A DNA stretch of 64,000 nt from Epiperipatus broadwayi (GCA_028023455.1 JAQFVV010000013.1:9702411-9766410); one strand, 5' to 3'; counted from the stretch's first letter, positions 24,621 to 38,538 are shown. The notes: a model not told the origin generated them from the sequence alone. Made by a program: numbers and translations.

Positions 24621-27183
24621 AATATTGTTAAAATTTTTTATTTAAACTCTGTCTAAGTATTATGTTACATTAATATTTAGAATGGCAGAGTACAGAAACA
24701 TTATTAAGTTATAAATATTATTGATGTATATTTCTAGAAACTATATCTAATGCTCATTCTTATATTTTAAAATTTTGTTGTAGATCTTAGAAAAAATATA
24801 CATGGTTCTTAAATGTCCATTAACCCAATAAATATCACATCTTCCCAATTGAAATATGCCATCATCTGTGAACATGATACAAATTTAATTAAAAATTCTC
24901 ACATTTTATCAAACACTGGTTAATAAAGATCACTTTTCAATAAATATATAAATAATTCTTTATTAAATAAAAGATGTTACATTTCTTTTGATTTAGATTT
25001 AGACTTTAATTTTGATCATTATCATCATCAGAAGTGTTTGTAAATGATCGTAGTCATTTTAATTCCAGGTGAGAAAAAAGCAAAAAGAAAAAAAAGAATA
25101 CAAGTAATAACAAAAAGTGGGAGGGGGGGGGGCAGAGTTAACAAGTGGTATAAAAACTCATGCTGATCAACTCTATTCTAGCCTAAGTGACTGAATATAG
25201 TAAGAAAAACAATGAAGAAAAATTGTAAGAGAAAAACAGAAACAAACGACTATTTATGTTGAAAACAATATTTAGTCGTTAATAAACCTACATCTTATCT
25301 TCCAAACTGCAAAATATTATTTTGAAGCAATGGTTATTATTTATTCACAATTATCTCTCATCTCTAAAAGAATTCTACATTGTATGTATTTTTGTAGTCT
25401 TTTTGGATTTGAAATATGAATACCTATATACTTTTAAAGTCAAGAATAAAAAAAAATCATATTATTCTATATATTTTTTTGCTCTTATTAAACTAAATAT
25501 CAGAAGGTAAAATTATTAGACACTTATTTTTTTTAATACTTTGATTTTAAGACTTATTTGAGAACTTGATATTCGAGATTCTCCAAAATGTTATAAAAAA
25601 ATTTAAAACCACTTACTGGTAGATCCTGGAGTAGATATACTTTCTATGAGTGCAACTGTGGCTCATATTTGACATATGACTTAAGCCAGATGCTGCTTAC
25701 AAAAACTACCTTACACATAACAATAGTTAAACATAAAAAACAAAATAATTGTTTCTCTATGCTTAATATTGCATGACAACTAGAATCACTAGAGTATTTG
25801 TTTTCATTATCTACTTGAAAATGAATGTGACCATTCCAATTTCTAGGGATAAAAAGATAAACAAACAAACCATTTTTCCATTCTTTGATATTTTGCAATG
25901 CTAACTTTTAACTTCTTCTTCTGAAAACTTTTCTTTGTGAAATACTTCAATATCATATCTAATTGGAGTTCTCCAACATATTTTATTATTTGCCATATCT
26001 TCCCAATAGAAACAATCAAAATTGTACATCTTTAAAATGTTTTTGAAATCATTCCTATAATATATAAGCAGCTTAAAAAACTCTCTTAGGAATCTTATAT
26101 TGTTCATTTGCTTTACTATTTAATCCAAAAGAATGTGTGATTTCACAATAGTGGACTATATCATATCCTGAAATTTATTGATTGGTTATATAATTTTGCC
26201 AATGCATTTTTAAATCTTTGCAGAGAATCCTTAAATGATTTTTCTAATGCCTTTATGTTGTAACAATAGGATGTCCAAATTTTATTTTCATATACTATAT
26301 TAGGTAAAACAGAACTAGAGTCAGAAATGCTATATATGTAATTAAAGGGTGGAAATGTGGTTGTGCAAAAAAATGATCCCATTGTTACACTGAGCATAAG
26401 AGATGATTGATAACAAAAATGACTCATGATATACTGGTCCTATATTAACTTATGTGACAAAAAAAAAGGGAAAGACAAAAAAGACTATATGAAACAACAT
26501 TACTAATCTATAATGCATCAGAAAATATTCCTGTTTGGACAGTGTTTATTGTTCTTCATAGTTAATCTTCATACTTGAAAGTCATTCCACTATCTGCTAC
26601 CTATGAATCCAGTTGAAATTTTATTTTAATATTGAAAAAATATACAGCTTTACAAATTTGAAATAAAATTTAATATAATTTAATATCCTATATATTATTA
26701 TCATTCTTTTGCTATGAATCAATTTCCTCTGCATATAATAAACTTGTATATGATGATTTGCCACATCACCAATTTTTACCAATTATTTTGATTAAAAATA
26801 AAAAAACATCGTTTTTTAAAATGTCTATCAATTTTTTAATGATATCTATTTTTCAAAATTAATGACATTATAGGATAGTGATTTAATAAAAGCAAATCAT
26901 TTGCATAAAATAAAATGGTGTTATTCACACCAGTAAAAGTACAGTACAATAGAAAGTTTATTCATTAAATTTAATAATTGAAAATATTCTTTTTAACTAT
27001 ACAATATCATAGAGTATATTGTACAATAATGAAATGTAATATAAATTAATTAGAAAAATGGTTTCTTAATTAATGTTTACTCAGTATCCTTGCAAAATTA
27101 TCTGTACTGTAATATGTAAAATGTAGAATGTGAATAAAGATTTCGAACCCAAAATATAAGTTTCATTAAGTGCAATCCATAAT

Positions 27184-27632
27184 CAAAAACAAACTTGGAT
27201 CATATGCAATAACAAACTGCATTAAAATATTTTATTCTTAAATGTATATATTAAGCTTAATTAATTTTTGTTTAATATTCTCTTAAACATTAATTTCAAT
27301 CAAGGCAAAAATACTTTTGTTAAAAATCCAAACTACTTTGGCTCAACAAAGGCTAAAACATTTTATGCATTATGCATTTAATAATAAACTTTATATAATA
27401 AATGAGTACTAAATAAGTTTAAAATATAACTTATTTACTTAATTCCTAATCATTATCATTGTAATTCATCTGTAGCAAGATTCATAGTACTTCTAAGATA
27501 GTGGAGGCTTTCATCATAAATGTAAAAAAATGTTGACAAAAAAAGCAAAAAATACATAACTAAAAACAAACTTTAATCATATACAGCAACAAACTGCATT
27601 AATAATAAATTTTAAAATGTGCATGTTAAATT
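27184..27632. repeat. Direct repeat pair, about 70 bp, 378 bp apart
   Basis: AAAACAAACTTGGATCATAT followed by ACAAACTGCATTAA (27184) recurs as AAAACAAACTTTAATCATAT followed by ACAAACTGCATTAA (27562). By eye the copies are about 80 percent alike. Confidence 0.6.
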
Positions 27633-28483
27633 AAAAACAATTTTTATTTAATTAATATCTAAATAATATTTTCATACCTAGAGAAATTTTTCCCAGACAA
27701 AAAAGTGTTATCTAAATACAAACAATATTGGCAAAAAAAATAAGATTTAATCATTTGTATTATTAAAACTAAAACAATCAACTGATATATTTCTTGATCT
27801 TATTTTTAATTAAGACTCCTTTTATGAGGGAAAACATGTTATTTAAAAAATACATAACAGAACTGCAAAATTGTTTTATGTTTATTGATTAAATAATTAC
27901 AAAAATAAGAAATATTGATGAGGGAACATAAAATGTATTAAAAATAAATTTAAAAATGGACAGTATAATTAACTTAATTTTTTCCATATAAGCCTCATTC
28001 TAATTTAATAAATTATAATTCAACAGAAGATCAATATCATCTAGTAGAGAGATCAAAATGGTTATAGTAAATTATAAAATTAAACTATTGTATCCTACAT
28101 TTATACATAGGTTAGTACTTTTTTTTTTTATTAATATGCTTAATAAAATGTTTATTGATTAAGTATTATTATTTTTTTCAATTTTAAGCTTTATTTATTT
28201 TAAATATATTTTTAATGTTTGTCATATATTTTGAATCTAGGATAGCAGATTAAATTTTTTGACATAGAAAATCATTTTAATTATTTATTTCTATATGAGA
28301 TTTTAAATTTATAAGCATTTTGAGGCGAATCAATTGATTTTGTTGTTCAAGATTTGATTATTTAAAATATTATCTTAAATAATAGTTTAATATGTCAAAA
28401 TTCAACACAATTTCCATTTTATCATCATAAACTCAAACTGATATAGAAATAAAACTAAATGACAATATTTTTTTTCTTAACGA

Positions 28484-28600
28484 GGCAAAATTCTCTATAC
28501 AGTAGTGCTACCCAGTGCAAATCAGAGTAATCAATGGATGCAAAAAGATTTGTGCATAAAATCCCTTCATTCAATATCCCAGCTAGTTTCTAGTTTAATG
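28484..28600 (+). repeat. Dispersed repeat, inverted partner at 36.5 kb
   Basis: AATTCTCTATACAGTAGTGC followed by CAGAGTAATCAATGGAT matches the reverse complement of 36425-36548 over about 110 bases. The two copies lie about 8 kb apart on either side of the Merlin-like element. Confidence 0.7.
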
Positions 28601-31600
28601 GTTTAATATTCTTTCTTGAAAAAGCTTATAATTTATAATTAAATAAGACTGATAAATATTCTTTAGTTCAACTATGTAGTGCATTATTTTTAAAAATTCA
28701 GTAAACAAAAAATATTCAAATTTAATAGCCCTGAATTTCTGAAAATATCAAACTCTTTCCATTTTCAAGGTAGAAAACAAACCCTCCTAAATAAAATATA
28801 TTTTTCTTTAAAAGATTATATTGTGAGATTTCTGTAATTTGTCTTCATTACAGAAATTCTTCAATGCATTTTAAAAAGCAAATGATAACAAAATTTTGAT
28901 CTTCAAACATGTTGATTTTATTGACCCAATTTATTAACAATGTATCCTAAGCATTTCATTTTATTTCCAGTAAACAATTATGTACTGAAAACATTTGATC
29001 AAACTTCTATGTTTAAAACATGACTTCATTAATAACATATTTAAATCTCAGATCCATGATTTCACTTATGGGGGGGGGGGTATCTACACATCATTTAATT
29101 ATTTTCTTTACATATAAAATGAAGAATATGATTTTTCATCATCAAATATTATCTGATTATGTTTCCTATACTACATTTAAAGTACTTTGTGATCATTCAG
29201 TTGAGTATAGGTAAATCAATATTAAAATAAGAAATTATTTTGAATTTAATACAATTTTCTTTTTCATTGCTCATTATTAAATATTTTCCCTGCATATAAG
29301 CAAAGAAATGATTTTCTGAATAGTTATATATCCAGAGAATTGCATCATTACCCAAAAAATGACAAACTTTATTAAAATAATTTTCTTTTATCCTTTTAAA
29401 GTTTTTAATAGCTAACTCACCTTTCTATTTTAAATAAACTCTAGTAAAAATCATTATATTTTATGTTTATGATTAAGCTTTTTTTATACCCAATATATTG
29501 ATAATCTTAACATTATTTATTACAAATATAAGTTAACATTAAATGGAGTTCCTATCTATAACAATGGTGCTTGGTGTCATTAGATGTAATTTATCTACTC
29601 AAAAATTTAGTAGAATAAAATATTAGATATTTGAATTTTATGTTATTGAAAATAAATTTAGGTTTAGTAATCATCAAGTAAGAAAAAAGTTATTAAAAGC
29701 AATGCAATTGTTATTAAAATTTAAAAAAATATTTTCTTTACTATTTTGACAAAGACCTGTTTGCCATAACAAACTTTTTGATAGTTGACTTTTTAAAAAT
29801 GAATTGTTTTTAAAGAAAATCTCCTATTAGTGATGTAGTTTTGAGTTTAAGAGTGAGTATTTAAAAAATATTGCATTATAATCTTTAATTTGCAAACAAA
29901 TTACTGAAAATTACAATTTTTCTTTAGAAATCTAAATCATTCCATCATTTGCTCTCAGGCTAAACCCTCAGCCAACCAAAAATTCTCATTTCTTCCAACT
30001 TTTAGGTCACCTCCCTCATGACATTATAATGCTAATAGGATAATGTTAATCATGAAAAATGTCCATATAATGCTGACATCATTAGATGTTTTAAGCTAAT
30101 ATATTAAAATTTTAACTGCAGGAAAAAGAAGCTATGCATTGTTATGTAAGGTTATAGACATACCAATCACAACACCAGTGTAATTCCCAAAAGTACAAAA
30201 TGTGTGCAAGATTTCTGCTGCACAGGCAAATCTGATTAAAAAACTAACATTCACTCTACCACACTTAATGTGTTCGAAGAAAGTCAATTACTCTGTCATA
30301 AATTCTGCGGTATTAAAAATATTAAAATAATTCTGCTATTGCTTCAACTCTTCTTCATTATTTTGCAGTTATCTATAACATTTGTTTACTAGTATCTATT
30401 TTTGCATAGAAAATAAAATTATTAATTTTAAAAAAATCTGAAGATGTCGGTATCATATAAACATCACACAAATATCACATAAATTTGAATCACAAAGCAA
30501 GCAAACAATGCCTTGATTGCTTATATTATAATACAAATAAATCAATAGCATTATGAATGGTAGATTATTTTACTCCAGGCATTTCAGAGTCTGCTTTATT
30601 GTTTTAGTATGTTGCAAAAAATGTAATTTTCAATAAATTTTTTACATATACAATCTATTAATGCAGCATATTTGTAAAATAATTATTTTGAATATTAGAT
30701 TTAATTTAAAAATATTTGTTTTTTAAGAAAACAAGTCGTAAAAACAAGTTATAAAAATGTAATAACAATAAAGCAGAAGTTGTTTTTGTTGACTAATGAA
30801 AATTGCTTTCATAAATGTCAAAAAAGAATTGCAAAACTTTAATAATAATAAGCTTAATTTAGAATTTTAAGACATATTTTTATTCTTTTATAATGTCTCA
30901 TCTAAAATTTCATTTGTGATTTAAAAATGGGATTCGAATAAAAATATTTCATTCCATAATTTGTATGAATAGGCAACATTATGATCCAATACAGAAAGCT
31001 AATATGACTAAAATTGTCACTAGGATTTTTTAAATAAGTGTGGGAAGAGTAAGACTTTAAATGTAAATAGATTAAAATATTGTTCTCATAAATTTTATAA
31101 ATGATTCAGTAAATAAAGCAACTTTATATCTTCATTGTCCAATATTGAGGCAAATAATTTATTATCCATCTGTAATGTACTAATGATATTGTCATTGCTT
31201 TAATAATTCTCCATAAAAGATTCATTTGTATCATTTTTTGCATTTATTTTTGTTTCTATGATAATCTCTTCCCAAATCTTAAATTTCTTGAAATTTTCCA
31301 TATTATATTGAATTTGTTTATAGTAATTTTAATCCATTTCATTATATTTGAAATCTGTATTTTTCTTTTGCCATTGCTTTTAGGTTTTCTTTTTAATATT
31401 TAATTGATAAATATTTATTGATTTTTTTCTCTGTCAGTTTTTTACATTCTCTCTATTTATTTCACATTTATTGCTATGCTTTTGAAATATTTTATATATT
31501 TTTTAATTGTTCTCCAGTTTTTTATTTTCTTCCACTTTTTGCAAATACTTTCTTCCATTTATATTTTTGATTCTATATTTGTTTCATTTGTATTCATAAT

Positions 31601-33708
31601 TTCTTCAATTTCCTGACACCTTCTTTTTTGCCTTGTTTGTAATTTGTCCCATTTTATGAACATTTGTTTATTTTCCTGTCACTTTCTATATCTTGTTTAA
31701 TTTTCTACTCTACCTTCTCTGATTTTTTCATTAATATGGTTAATTGTTCATAAAAATTATTCATTTTTCTTGACCTTTTTCTTACATTCATTACTAACTC
31801 TAATATATAGCTTTCTTTGATTTCATTTTATGCTACAACACCATTATAAATTTGTATTCATGATTACTATTTTGGGTTAATCCTTTGTATTATCTGGATT
31901 ATCTATTCATTAACATTATTCTTTTTTAACTGCATTTAATTCTGATTGCCTGAATCTTTTCTGAACCAGACAAAATATTATATTGTTAATTATATCAATC
32001 ATTATTAGATTGGTTGCCTTCTACTTTCTCATGATTCCTACCACCCTGTAAATAAATATAGTAGGCACAAACTGGACACATTCTCACATATTTATTACAA
32101 ATCTCTCTTGCTAAATTCAGTGCAGAAAAATAAAATCACAGTTAATATTCTTGTAACTAGATTTTGAAATACAGAAATGGCATATAATATATTTGTTAAA
32201 ATAATATTTAATTAATTAACTAATAAAAACAATAACTGGTACAGTTATTATTTACAATTCATTTTAAAAATAAATAAAAGCATTATGCAATTACATTGAG
32301 AATGATACTGATTATCACAATATCTTCACAAGCACAGTCCATGATTTATTTACATATTAACTTTGATAATGTTAGGTGAATTATTGCATTGTTCAAGATA
32401 TTTAAAATTAATAGAATGGGAATGATATTTTGATACAAATATTCCTCATCAAAGTATAAGATAATTTAGATAAATATATCTGATAAAATAATAATCAAAA
32501 TGTTAGAACAAATATTAATAACATAATTTACATAACTCACTGAGGTTTTTAATAAAAATAAATGAAAAAATATGCCAAACCAATTTATTTATAATATAGT
32601 TATCAGTAGAAAAATATTTCTGACTTTCAGTATCAATCCAGATCTTTGTGACTTAATCAATAACCCAATTTATTTATTTTTTCATTTCATAAATTTCTGT
32701 TAGTGTAAGTTTGTTCATATTATTTCTGAGTCCAACATAAATATTTAATGATGTTTTTGTTGTTGATTAGTCCCAGATTTCCCTTCAAAATTCTGAGATG
32801 ATGATTTCAAATGAAAAATTACTAATGCAAGTTATACATAGAGTTCTTCAACTTATACATAATAGAAAGGATTTTTTTATTTTTTGTGTTTGTGATGTTA
32901 ATATGCTCAGCTTGCTATGGTGAAATTTCAGAGTGAAAGTAATATTTACACAAGATATAAATGTAGCATTATTAATTATGAAGTCATAATTAAGCAAAGA
33001 ATAGATTGTGTTTCATTTACAGAACTTTTGTGATGCTAATTAATTATAAATCAAATAATAAATCTAAAATTTGCATTATAAATTTGTTACATAAATATGA
33101 TAGATTTTAGTTATTTCACAGCTAGAGGGAACTTACTCAGCTTCAATTTTATTTCATGTACATGTGATACAAATTTAATATATACATATAATCATTATTT
33201 ATTATAACAATAATACTTATATGTATTGTATATTGACACATCTAAGGAAGACAGTTGGTATTGGACAACAGAAATTTTCTACTATTTGAAAAATTAAATT
33301 AAAAAATTGCAATATTGTTAGTTGTGTAGAATAGTATGTAAATATTATTATTTTTAATATTAGCATATAATAATTATGAATAACTGGTATATTTTGTCTT
33401 AAACTAAAAGAATGCATATAATCTTATAAATTTGAAATAAAATTTGACATAAGACAATTTCTTGATATTATACTTAAATATAAACAAACCATTTAATTTA
33501 ATTATTATCATCAACTGAGACTACATTTCCTCAAATATATTACAGCAAAAGGTTTTTGGATTAAAAAAAACATAAATTAGAAAAACAAGCTTTAAAAAAT
33601 ATTAATATAGAAATAATTTAATGCATAATCTTTTAAAAAAAGCTGATCCATGAGCATAGAATGAAGCCTCATTCAATATCTTCAATATTAATGTATCATT
33701 AAAATATG

Positions 33709-35296
33709 GGTTCTAGTAAACTATTAACTGTGCAGCCTTTGGTGGCGCTGTTTCTAGTTAAAAACAGAGCGTTTTAACATTACCAGGCCGCTAGATTTTT
33801 TTTTATCTAATAGATCGTATTTTGACATACGGCTGTAATTTTTTTTTTAATATTTAATATATTGTGGTTGTTTGTTTTGGACATAATTTTTTTTTTGGTT
33901 TTCATTTGATAAATTTAAAACTATAAAGGACACTTTGACCTTTTTTTTTTTTTGGATGTCAAAAGTACATAATTTTTGACATACGCCTTTATTTGGGGGG
34001 GAGGGGTCCATTCTAAATCTACTGTTTCTTTTTTACAGACGTCCGGGACTTCTTTTTTCTCTTAGATTTATAAATACGGGTTTGTTTGTTTTTTTTTGCG
34101 GCGGGTTTTGCTTTTTTTGCTTTTTTTAATAATAACAAATAAAACGTCCAAAACAAAAACCAAAAAGTCAATCGCGGTATTGTTTTTTTAACACAAAAAA
34201 TATGTATGTTAACCGGTTTTGTTACATTCTGTAGGATTTATTTATTTATCTTTTTTAAGAGTCGTACAAGTTTGTTAAAGATCTTTTGTTTTCATAACAA
34301 ATAAAACGTCCGGTATTTTTATTCTTTTTTAACAACAAAAATTAGCTCGGGTTCATTTTTAAAATCTACTTAACGTGCTGTTTATTGATTTAAAACAACA
34401 ACAACAAAAAAACCTCTTTTTGCTTCTAAACGGAACGAATAGGTATGTCAAAAGAAGAAGTTTTTTTTTTTAAAAAAAAAAAAATCAATCAATCAAGAGA
34501 TGTCCAACAAACTACGCCGCCCCTTTTTAACACTGTCATTCTGGGTGTTAATTACATGATTTACAGATAAAAATAATCGCAAACAAAACACAAATTCTTT
34601 CCAGAAAATAAATTTATTAACCACATATGACTGAACTAAATCAACTGTAACGAATGGCAGGATGTTTTGGGCTTGCAAAAATGCAACTGCCTCACTTTCT
34701 CTGTTTGGGACGTCCCACAAATATAATAACGTGGTAGACATTTTGTTCTTCTTTTTCAACTCTCGTCCGAGTCACGACAGAAACGGTATTTTTCCGCAAA
34801 CAACTCCAATCGTCTGCCAGAGAGCTTGAGAAATTGTATTTTGTCTTTTTTGGCCCCCCAAAAAGCCAAAATTAGCCAAAAAAATTTTTTTTGACAAATA
34901 TCAATAATACGCTGAAAATTACTAGTACGCAAAAATCTTTCAGTTGGGAAATACAGAAAATCATAAACATCAACAAATAAACACTTGAAAAAGATGACAA
35001 TGCTCACACTCTCATCTTAAATTCTAGCGACAATACAAATTCTGTCAATATGCATAGGAATTCAACCCGCAATGAAATCAATGGCAAACTATACGATCAT
35101 AGTATTGTTAGTAGACGTAGTGTTATTGAACGCGGAAGAATTGGCCGCGTATTATAACCACTACATACGATCTACTCGTATATTAATGATCACTCGTATA
35201 TTAGCCGTAGATTCGGCCGCGAAAGCGTTATAATTCTGTGTTTTTACACAGAAACAGCACCACCAAAGGCTGCACAGTTAATAGTTTACTAGAACC
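33709..35296 (-). mobile_element. Merlin-like DNA transposon, degenerate or non-autonomous
   Basis: Terminal inverted repeats of about 47 bases with one mismatch start GGTTCTAGTAAACTATTAAC at both ends, and a looser similarity runs on for about 25 bases. The element is flanked by a perfect 8-bp duplication, AAAATATG (33701-33708 and 35297-35304). Eight- to nine-base duplications fit Merlin, hAT or P elements. The minus-strand frame inside has an ESEAVAFLQAQNILP segment like the N-terminus of Merlin (IS1016/ISXO2-type) transposases. No DDE domain is present, so it cannot move on its own. The perfect duplication points to fairly recent insertion. Confidence 0.75.
34493..35007 (-). pseudogene. 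Transposase remnant inside the Merlin-like element
   Basis: Two open frames overlap by four bases. The first (35007-34756, 83 codons) has no known motif. The second (34759-34493, 88 codons) contains MSTTLLYLWDVPNRESEAVA and FLQAQNILP. In Merlin transposases a similar AxxFLQxxxxL helix precedes a zinc-binding CxxC region and the DDE catalytic domain, neither of which is seen here. It is probably the truncated N-terminal end of a transposase; a hitchhiking unknown protein is possible. Confidence 0.4.
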
Positions 35297-35363
35297 AAAA
35301 TATGTTATGATGATTTTTAAAATAATTTTAATCAATCACAAATGTGAAAAATAGATAACTAAC

Positions 35364-35553
35364 TTGTAAACTTTTCCTATTTTTCAGCTAATTAAATCAG
35401 TAAAATTATTGCTAGTAGAGTGAGTAAATGGAATAAATATAGATCTCTATTAATGCAAGATAGATCTGTGTTCTATCAATTCACTCACTCACTAACAATA
35501 ATATTTCTAAGTTAATTAGCCAAAGAAACAATCAGGGACAGTTTACAAGTTTT
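35364..35553. mobile_element. Fold-back MITE, about 190 bp
   Basis: The arms start ACTTGTAAACT and contain GCTAATTAA, then ATTATTGYTAGTRRAGTGAGT, and are reverse complements over roughly 70 bases with a loop of about 50. The element lies 68 bases outside the Merlin-like element. Confidence 0.65.
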
Positions 35554-36424
35554 TTTTCATCAAATTTATCGTTTATTATTGTATAAACACTGATAAAAAA
35601 AATGAATGCAAAGATTATAAAATGCATACATTATAGAAATCATTGTAAAAACACATAAATGCTTGATCCTGAGAAAGATAAATAAGATTTCATTGAAACA
35701 TTTGCTAGTCATTTCTATTAAGAATAATTTTTTCTATTAGTGAATTGATCTTTTTAAAGACTCATAACAGTTTTACCCAATTTGTACAAACTATAAAAAT
35801 TCTTCACTTTGAGAACTTCTACACAGTGTTAAGCATAATCTGCTTTATCTCTATAGAAGTTACACCAAACCCTTTAAATATCATTACATATATCAAGGTT
35901 CATAGGTTAAAGATCATGATTGACTATGCATTTGTACATGACTAATGTTAAGTCACAATATTTAAGCCATCAGTCTGGTTACAACATATGTTTCAGAAAG
36001 AAATGTGATATTCAACTATAAATTGTATCTAAGAAATATTGAACTATCTGAAATTAGTGTTGATATAATTGTAAAAATAATTTCTAAATTGTAATCAAAA
36101 ACAAATAAAAATCATGTATTTTAATAAAGATAAATTTGCAATATTTTAATTTTTATTTTTCACATCACAGCATATACTAGTAATGAATATATCTTTTAGA
36201 TATATACAATTGCTGTTGCAAATTTTTTACCTCAATATTTATATTTTTATGTTGGTTTAATATGTCTAGATTGTAACTGATAATAAATAAGTTATATTTT
36301 TATTATATAAATATAATAAGGGTAATCTTGTGCAAGGAAATTAATCTTTATACACATGCTACTAGATTAAATTTAAACCATTAAACATCACATGATCACC
36401 ATTTCTTATGCTTGTTCATAACTG

Positions 36425-36548
36425 TTATTAAAACAGGAAAAACTGGGTGAGTAGGCACTAGATAGGGATTTTATGAACAAGTCTTCTGGTATCCATTGAT
36501 TACTCTGGCTTGCACTGAGTGGCACTACTGTATGGAGAGTTTTGCCTG
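36425..36548 (-). repeat. Dispersed repeat, inverted partner of 28.5 kb
   Basis: The reverse complement reads ACTCTCCATACAGTAGTGCC followed by CAGAGTAATCAATGGAT and CATAAAATCCCT, matching 28484-28600. No frame or tRNA boxes were found. Confidence 0.7.
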
Positions 36549-36590
36549 TTTTAATAAATTAAATTTACATACTCACTCATAATTGACTGT

Positions 36591-37545
36591 GCTTAAATCA
36601 GGAGTTGAACTTATTATGAGCTTGATATTTCAATTGACAAATTATTTGTACAAATGTAGCTTATATACCACAGGAAAGAAAAAGTGTTTCATTTTTAAAT
36701 ATCTGTGATTTTGAATTATATTAGTTTGAATTATATAAATAAATAATTTAGTGATGTATATAATTGTAATCTTGTGAAAGAATTTTCACCCATGATTAAA
36801 TTTACATGCACTTATCTGTCAATAAGAATTTTAAAAACATAAGTGTAACACTTATTCTTAGAGCTTATTCTTATATAGATCAACCCTTATTGATCATGCT
36901 TAAATCAGAACTTGAATTTATTGTGAGCCTAATATTTTAATTGACAAATTATTTGTACAATATTTAGTTTATAAAAAACAGGAAAGAGAAGGCTTCTCAT
37001 TGTTAAATACCTGCAATTTTGAATTATATTAGTTTAAATATATATAAATAAAAAATTTAGCAATGTATATAATTGTAATCTTATTGAAGTAAATTAAATT
37101 TATATGCACTCACCCATCAATAAGGGTTTAAAAGTATAAGTGTAACACTTATGAATAGAGCTTATTCTTATATAAACCAAGCCTTATTGATCATGCTTAA
37201 ATCAGAACTTTACATAAATTCAATGTAATAGCACATGTGTGAAGATTAATTTCCTCCTACAAGACTACAATTATATACATTGCTAAATTATTTATTTATA
37301 TGTATTCAAACTAATATACTTCAAAATCCCAGGCACTTAAAAATGAGAAACTTTCTCTTTCCTGTGATATATAAACGAAATTTGTACAAATAATTTGTCA
37401 TTTGAAATATCAACTCCATAATAAGTTCAAGTCCTGATTTAAGAATAGATAGTAAGGGTTGGCTTTTAATTGACACGTGAGTGCACATAAATTTAATCTA
37501 AGTACGCATTTGTGAAGATAAATTTCCTTTTACAATATTACAATT
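36591..37545. repeat. Tandem repeat of about 300 bp, two and a part copies, plus an inverted copy
   Basis: GCTTAAATCAG marks unit starts at 36591, 36899 and 37195 (periods 308 and 296). Units share TTGACAAATTATTTGTACAA and ATGTATATAATTGTAATCTT. From about 37230 to 37545 an inverted copy follows, containing TTGTACAAATAATTTGTCAT. It ends about 180 bases from the donor of the 37725-37930 exon. Confidence 0.8.
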
Positions 37546-37724
37546 ATAAACATCGCTAAAGTATTTATTTAAATATAATAATAAAAAATTTTAAGAGTTT
37601 TAAAATTTATTTTTACATTTTAGTATGTATTAATAATGATTATATTTCTCAGATTACATTCGAATATATATATATATATATATTAAATTTAATAATATAA
37701 AAATGTATATAATTTGTTACTCAC

Positions 37725-37930
37725 AGAGCAAGAGATTCATGCCAAGATGATGCTTTAACATCTAAGATAATTTTCTTAACATCTTTCAAAATTTGTAAAT
37801 TTCTGATAAATGCATTTTCAATTGCTAAAAAACTATTAGCAATTTCAAAGCTCTGATGACTGCCAAATGCAGGCATTGGAGACTTCACACCATCCAGCAT
37901 CCTTGCAAAATGCATTTGATATTCACAAAC
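37725..37930 (-). CDS. Dynein heavy chain, internal exon with the LDVKASSWHE block
   Basis: This exon has 206 bases, phase 0 at its start. It ends two bases into a leucine codon that the next exon completes. The acceptor is ATTTAAG and the donor is GTGAGT. It encodes VCEYQMHFARMLDGVKSP through ILDVKASSWHESLAL. In DHC_N1 proteins the segment C-E-x-Q-x-HFAR-x2-DG is followed by a helix and by ILDVK-x2-xWHE, and all of these are visible in order. The coding frame is open throughout, with no substitution pattern suggesting decay. It is followed by a 20.6 kb intron. Confidence 0.9.
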
Positions 37931-38538
37931 CTTAAATATTAAAAACCATATTAAGTTTATATAGAAAAAAAACTATTCAAAATATCATTTAAACATTTGA
38001 AATAAATATTATAACCGATTAAATCAAAATATAAACAATAACTAATAATGCAATTCTGTGAACACCAGATAGCATTGCAAAGATTTCTATGAATGACTTT
38101 TTAATCTTCCCTAAACAAGAGAGATCACTTTTTATTTTATCCTCATCTATTAAATCAGCTTCATTCTTATAATGATACACAAATTAATAATTGTAAATTA
38201 TTGAACATAATGATTCTGAAGCCAAAATAAAGACCTATTGCAGTGACATATGTCTAATGAAATTATATTTTCAATTACTTCAGTAATAAATTAATTGTAG
38301 GTTCCTTTGATATTTTTTAGTAAACTGATAATATACAACCAAAGGGTATAATAACTCTTAGTTTGCATTAATCAAAGCTTTTACATATGAGCAACTGACA
38401 AGTTTTAAAATGTAGATAAATCAGTTAACTAAAATTTTAATAAAGTGTTATTAAAAAGTGCAGTAAAAGTGTAATTCCAATGTAAGATGAATTCTTGTTA
38501 ATTCAAATTCAAATAAATATAAAAAATGTAAAGATTAC
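37931..38538 (-). other. Dynein short intron, 608 bp
   Basis: The intron lies between a GTAATC donor and an ATTTAAG acceptor, both phase 0. It is ordinary AT-rich sequence with no recognisable element. It is the only compact intron seen in this gene. Confidence 0.85.

Larger units (their letters stand above)
17133..37724 (-). other. Dynein intron, 20.6 kb, rich in transposable elements
   Basis: The donor is GTGAGT at 37724 and the acceptor is TTTTCAG at 17133. The 17.6-22.7 kb part is dense in SINE, Penelope-like and tandem repeats. Bases 22750-25600 are AT-rich and hold nothing I can name. Bases 25640-26430 hold three short minus-strand frames in a row, none recognised. Bases 26500-33700 are mostly featureless AT-rich DNA with a direct repeat near 27.2/27.6 kb and a repeat at 28.5 kb whose inverted partner is at 36.5 kb. 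Bases 31370-31960 are strongly T-rich on the plus strand and might be a decayed coiled-coil ORF, with no motif to support that. A (TA)n run lies at about 37664-37684. Confidence 0.78.

Noticed and set aside
31370-31960. Coiled-coil gene on the minus strand suggested by the strongly T-rich plus strand
   Set aside because: There are many stops in every frame and no conserved motif; strand asymmetry alone is not evidence of coding.
37721-37915. 64-codon minus frame as a small gene
   Set aside because: It is part of the 37930-37725 dynein exon, which starts earlier at an acceptor and ends at a GTGAGT donor.
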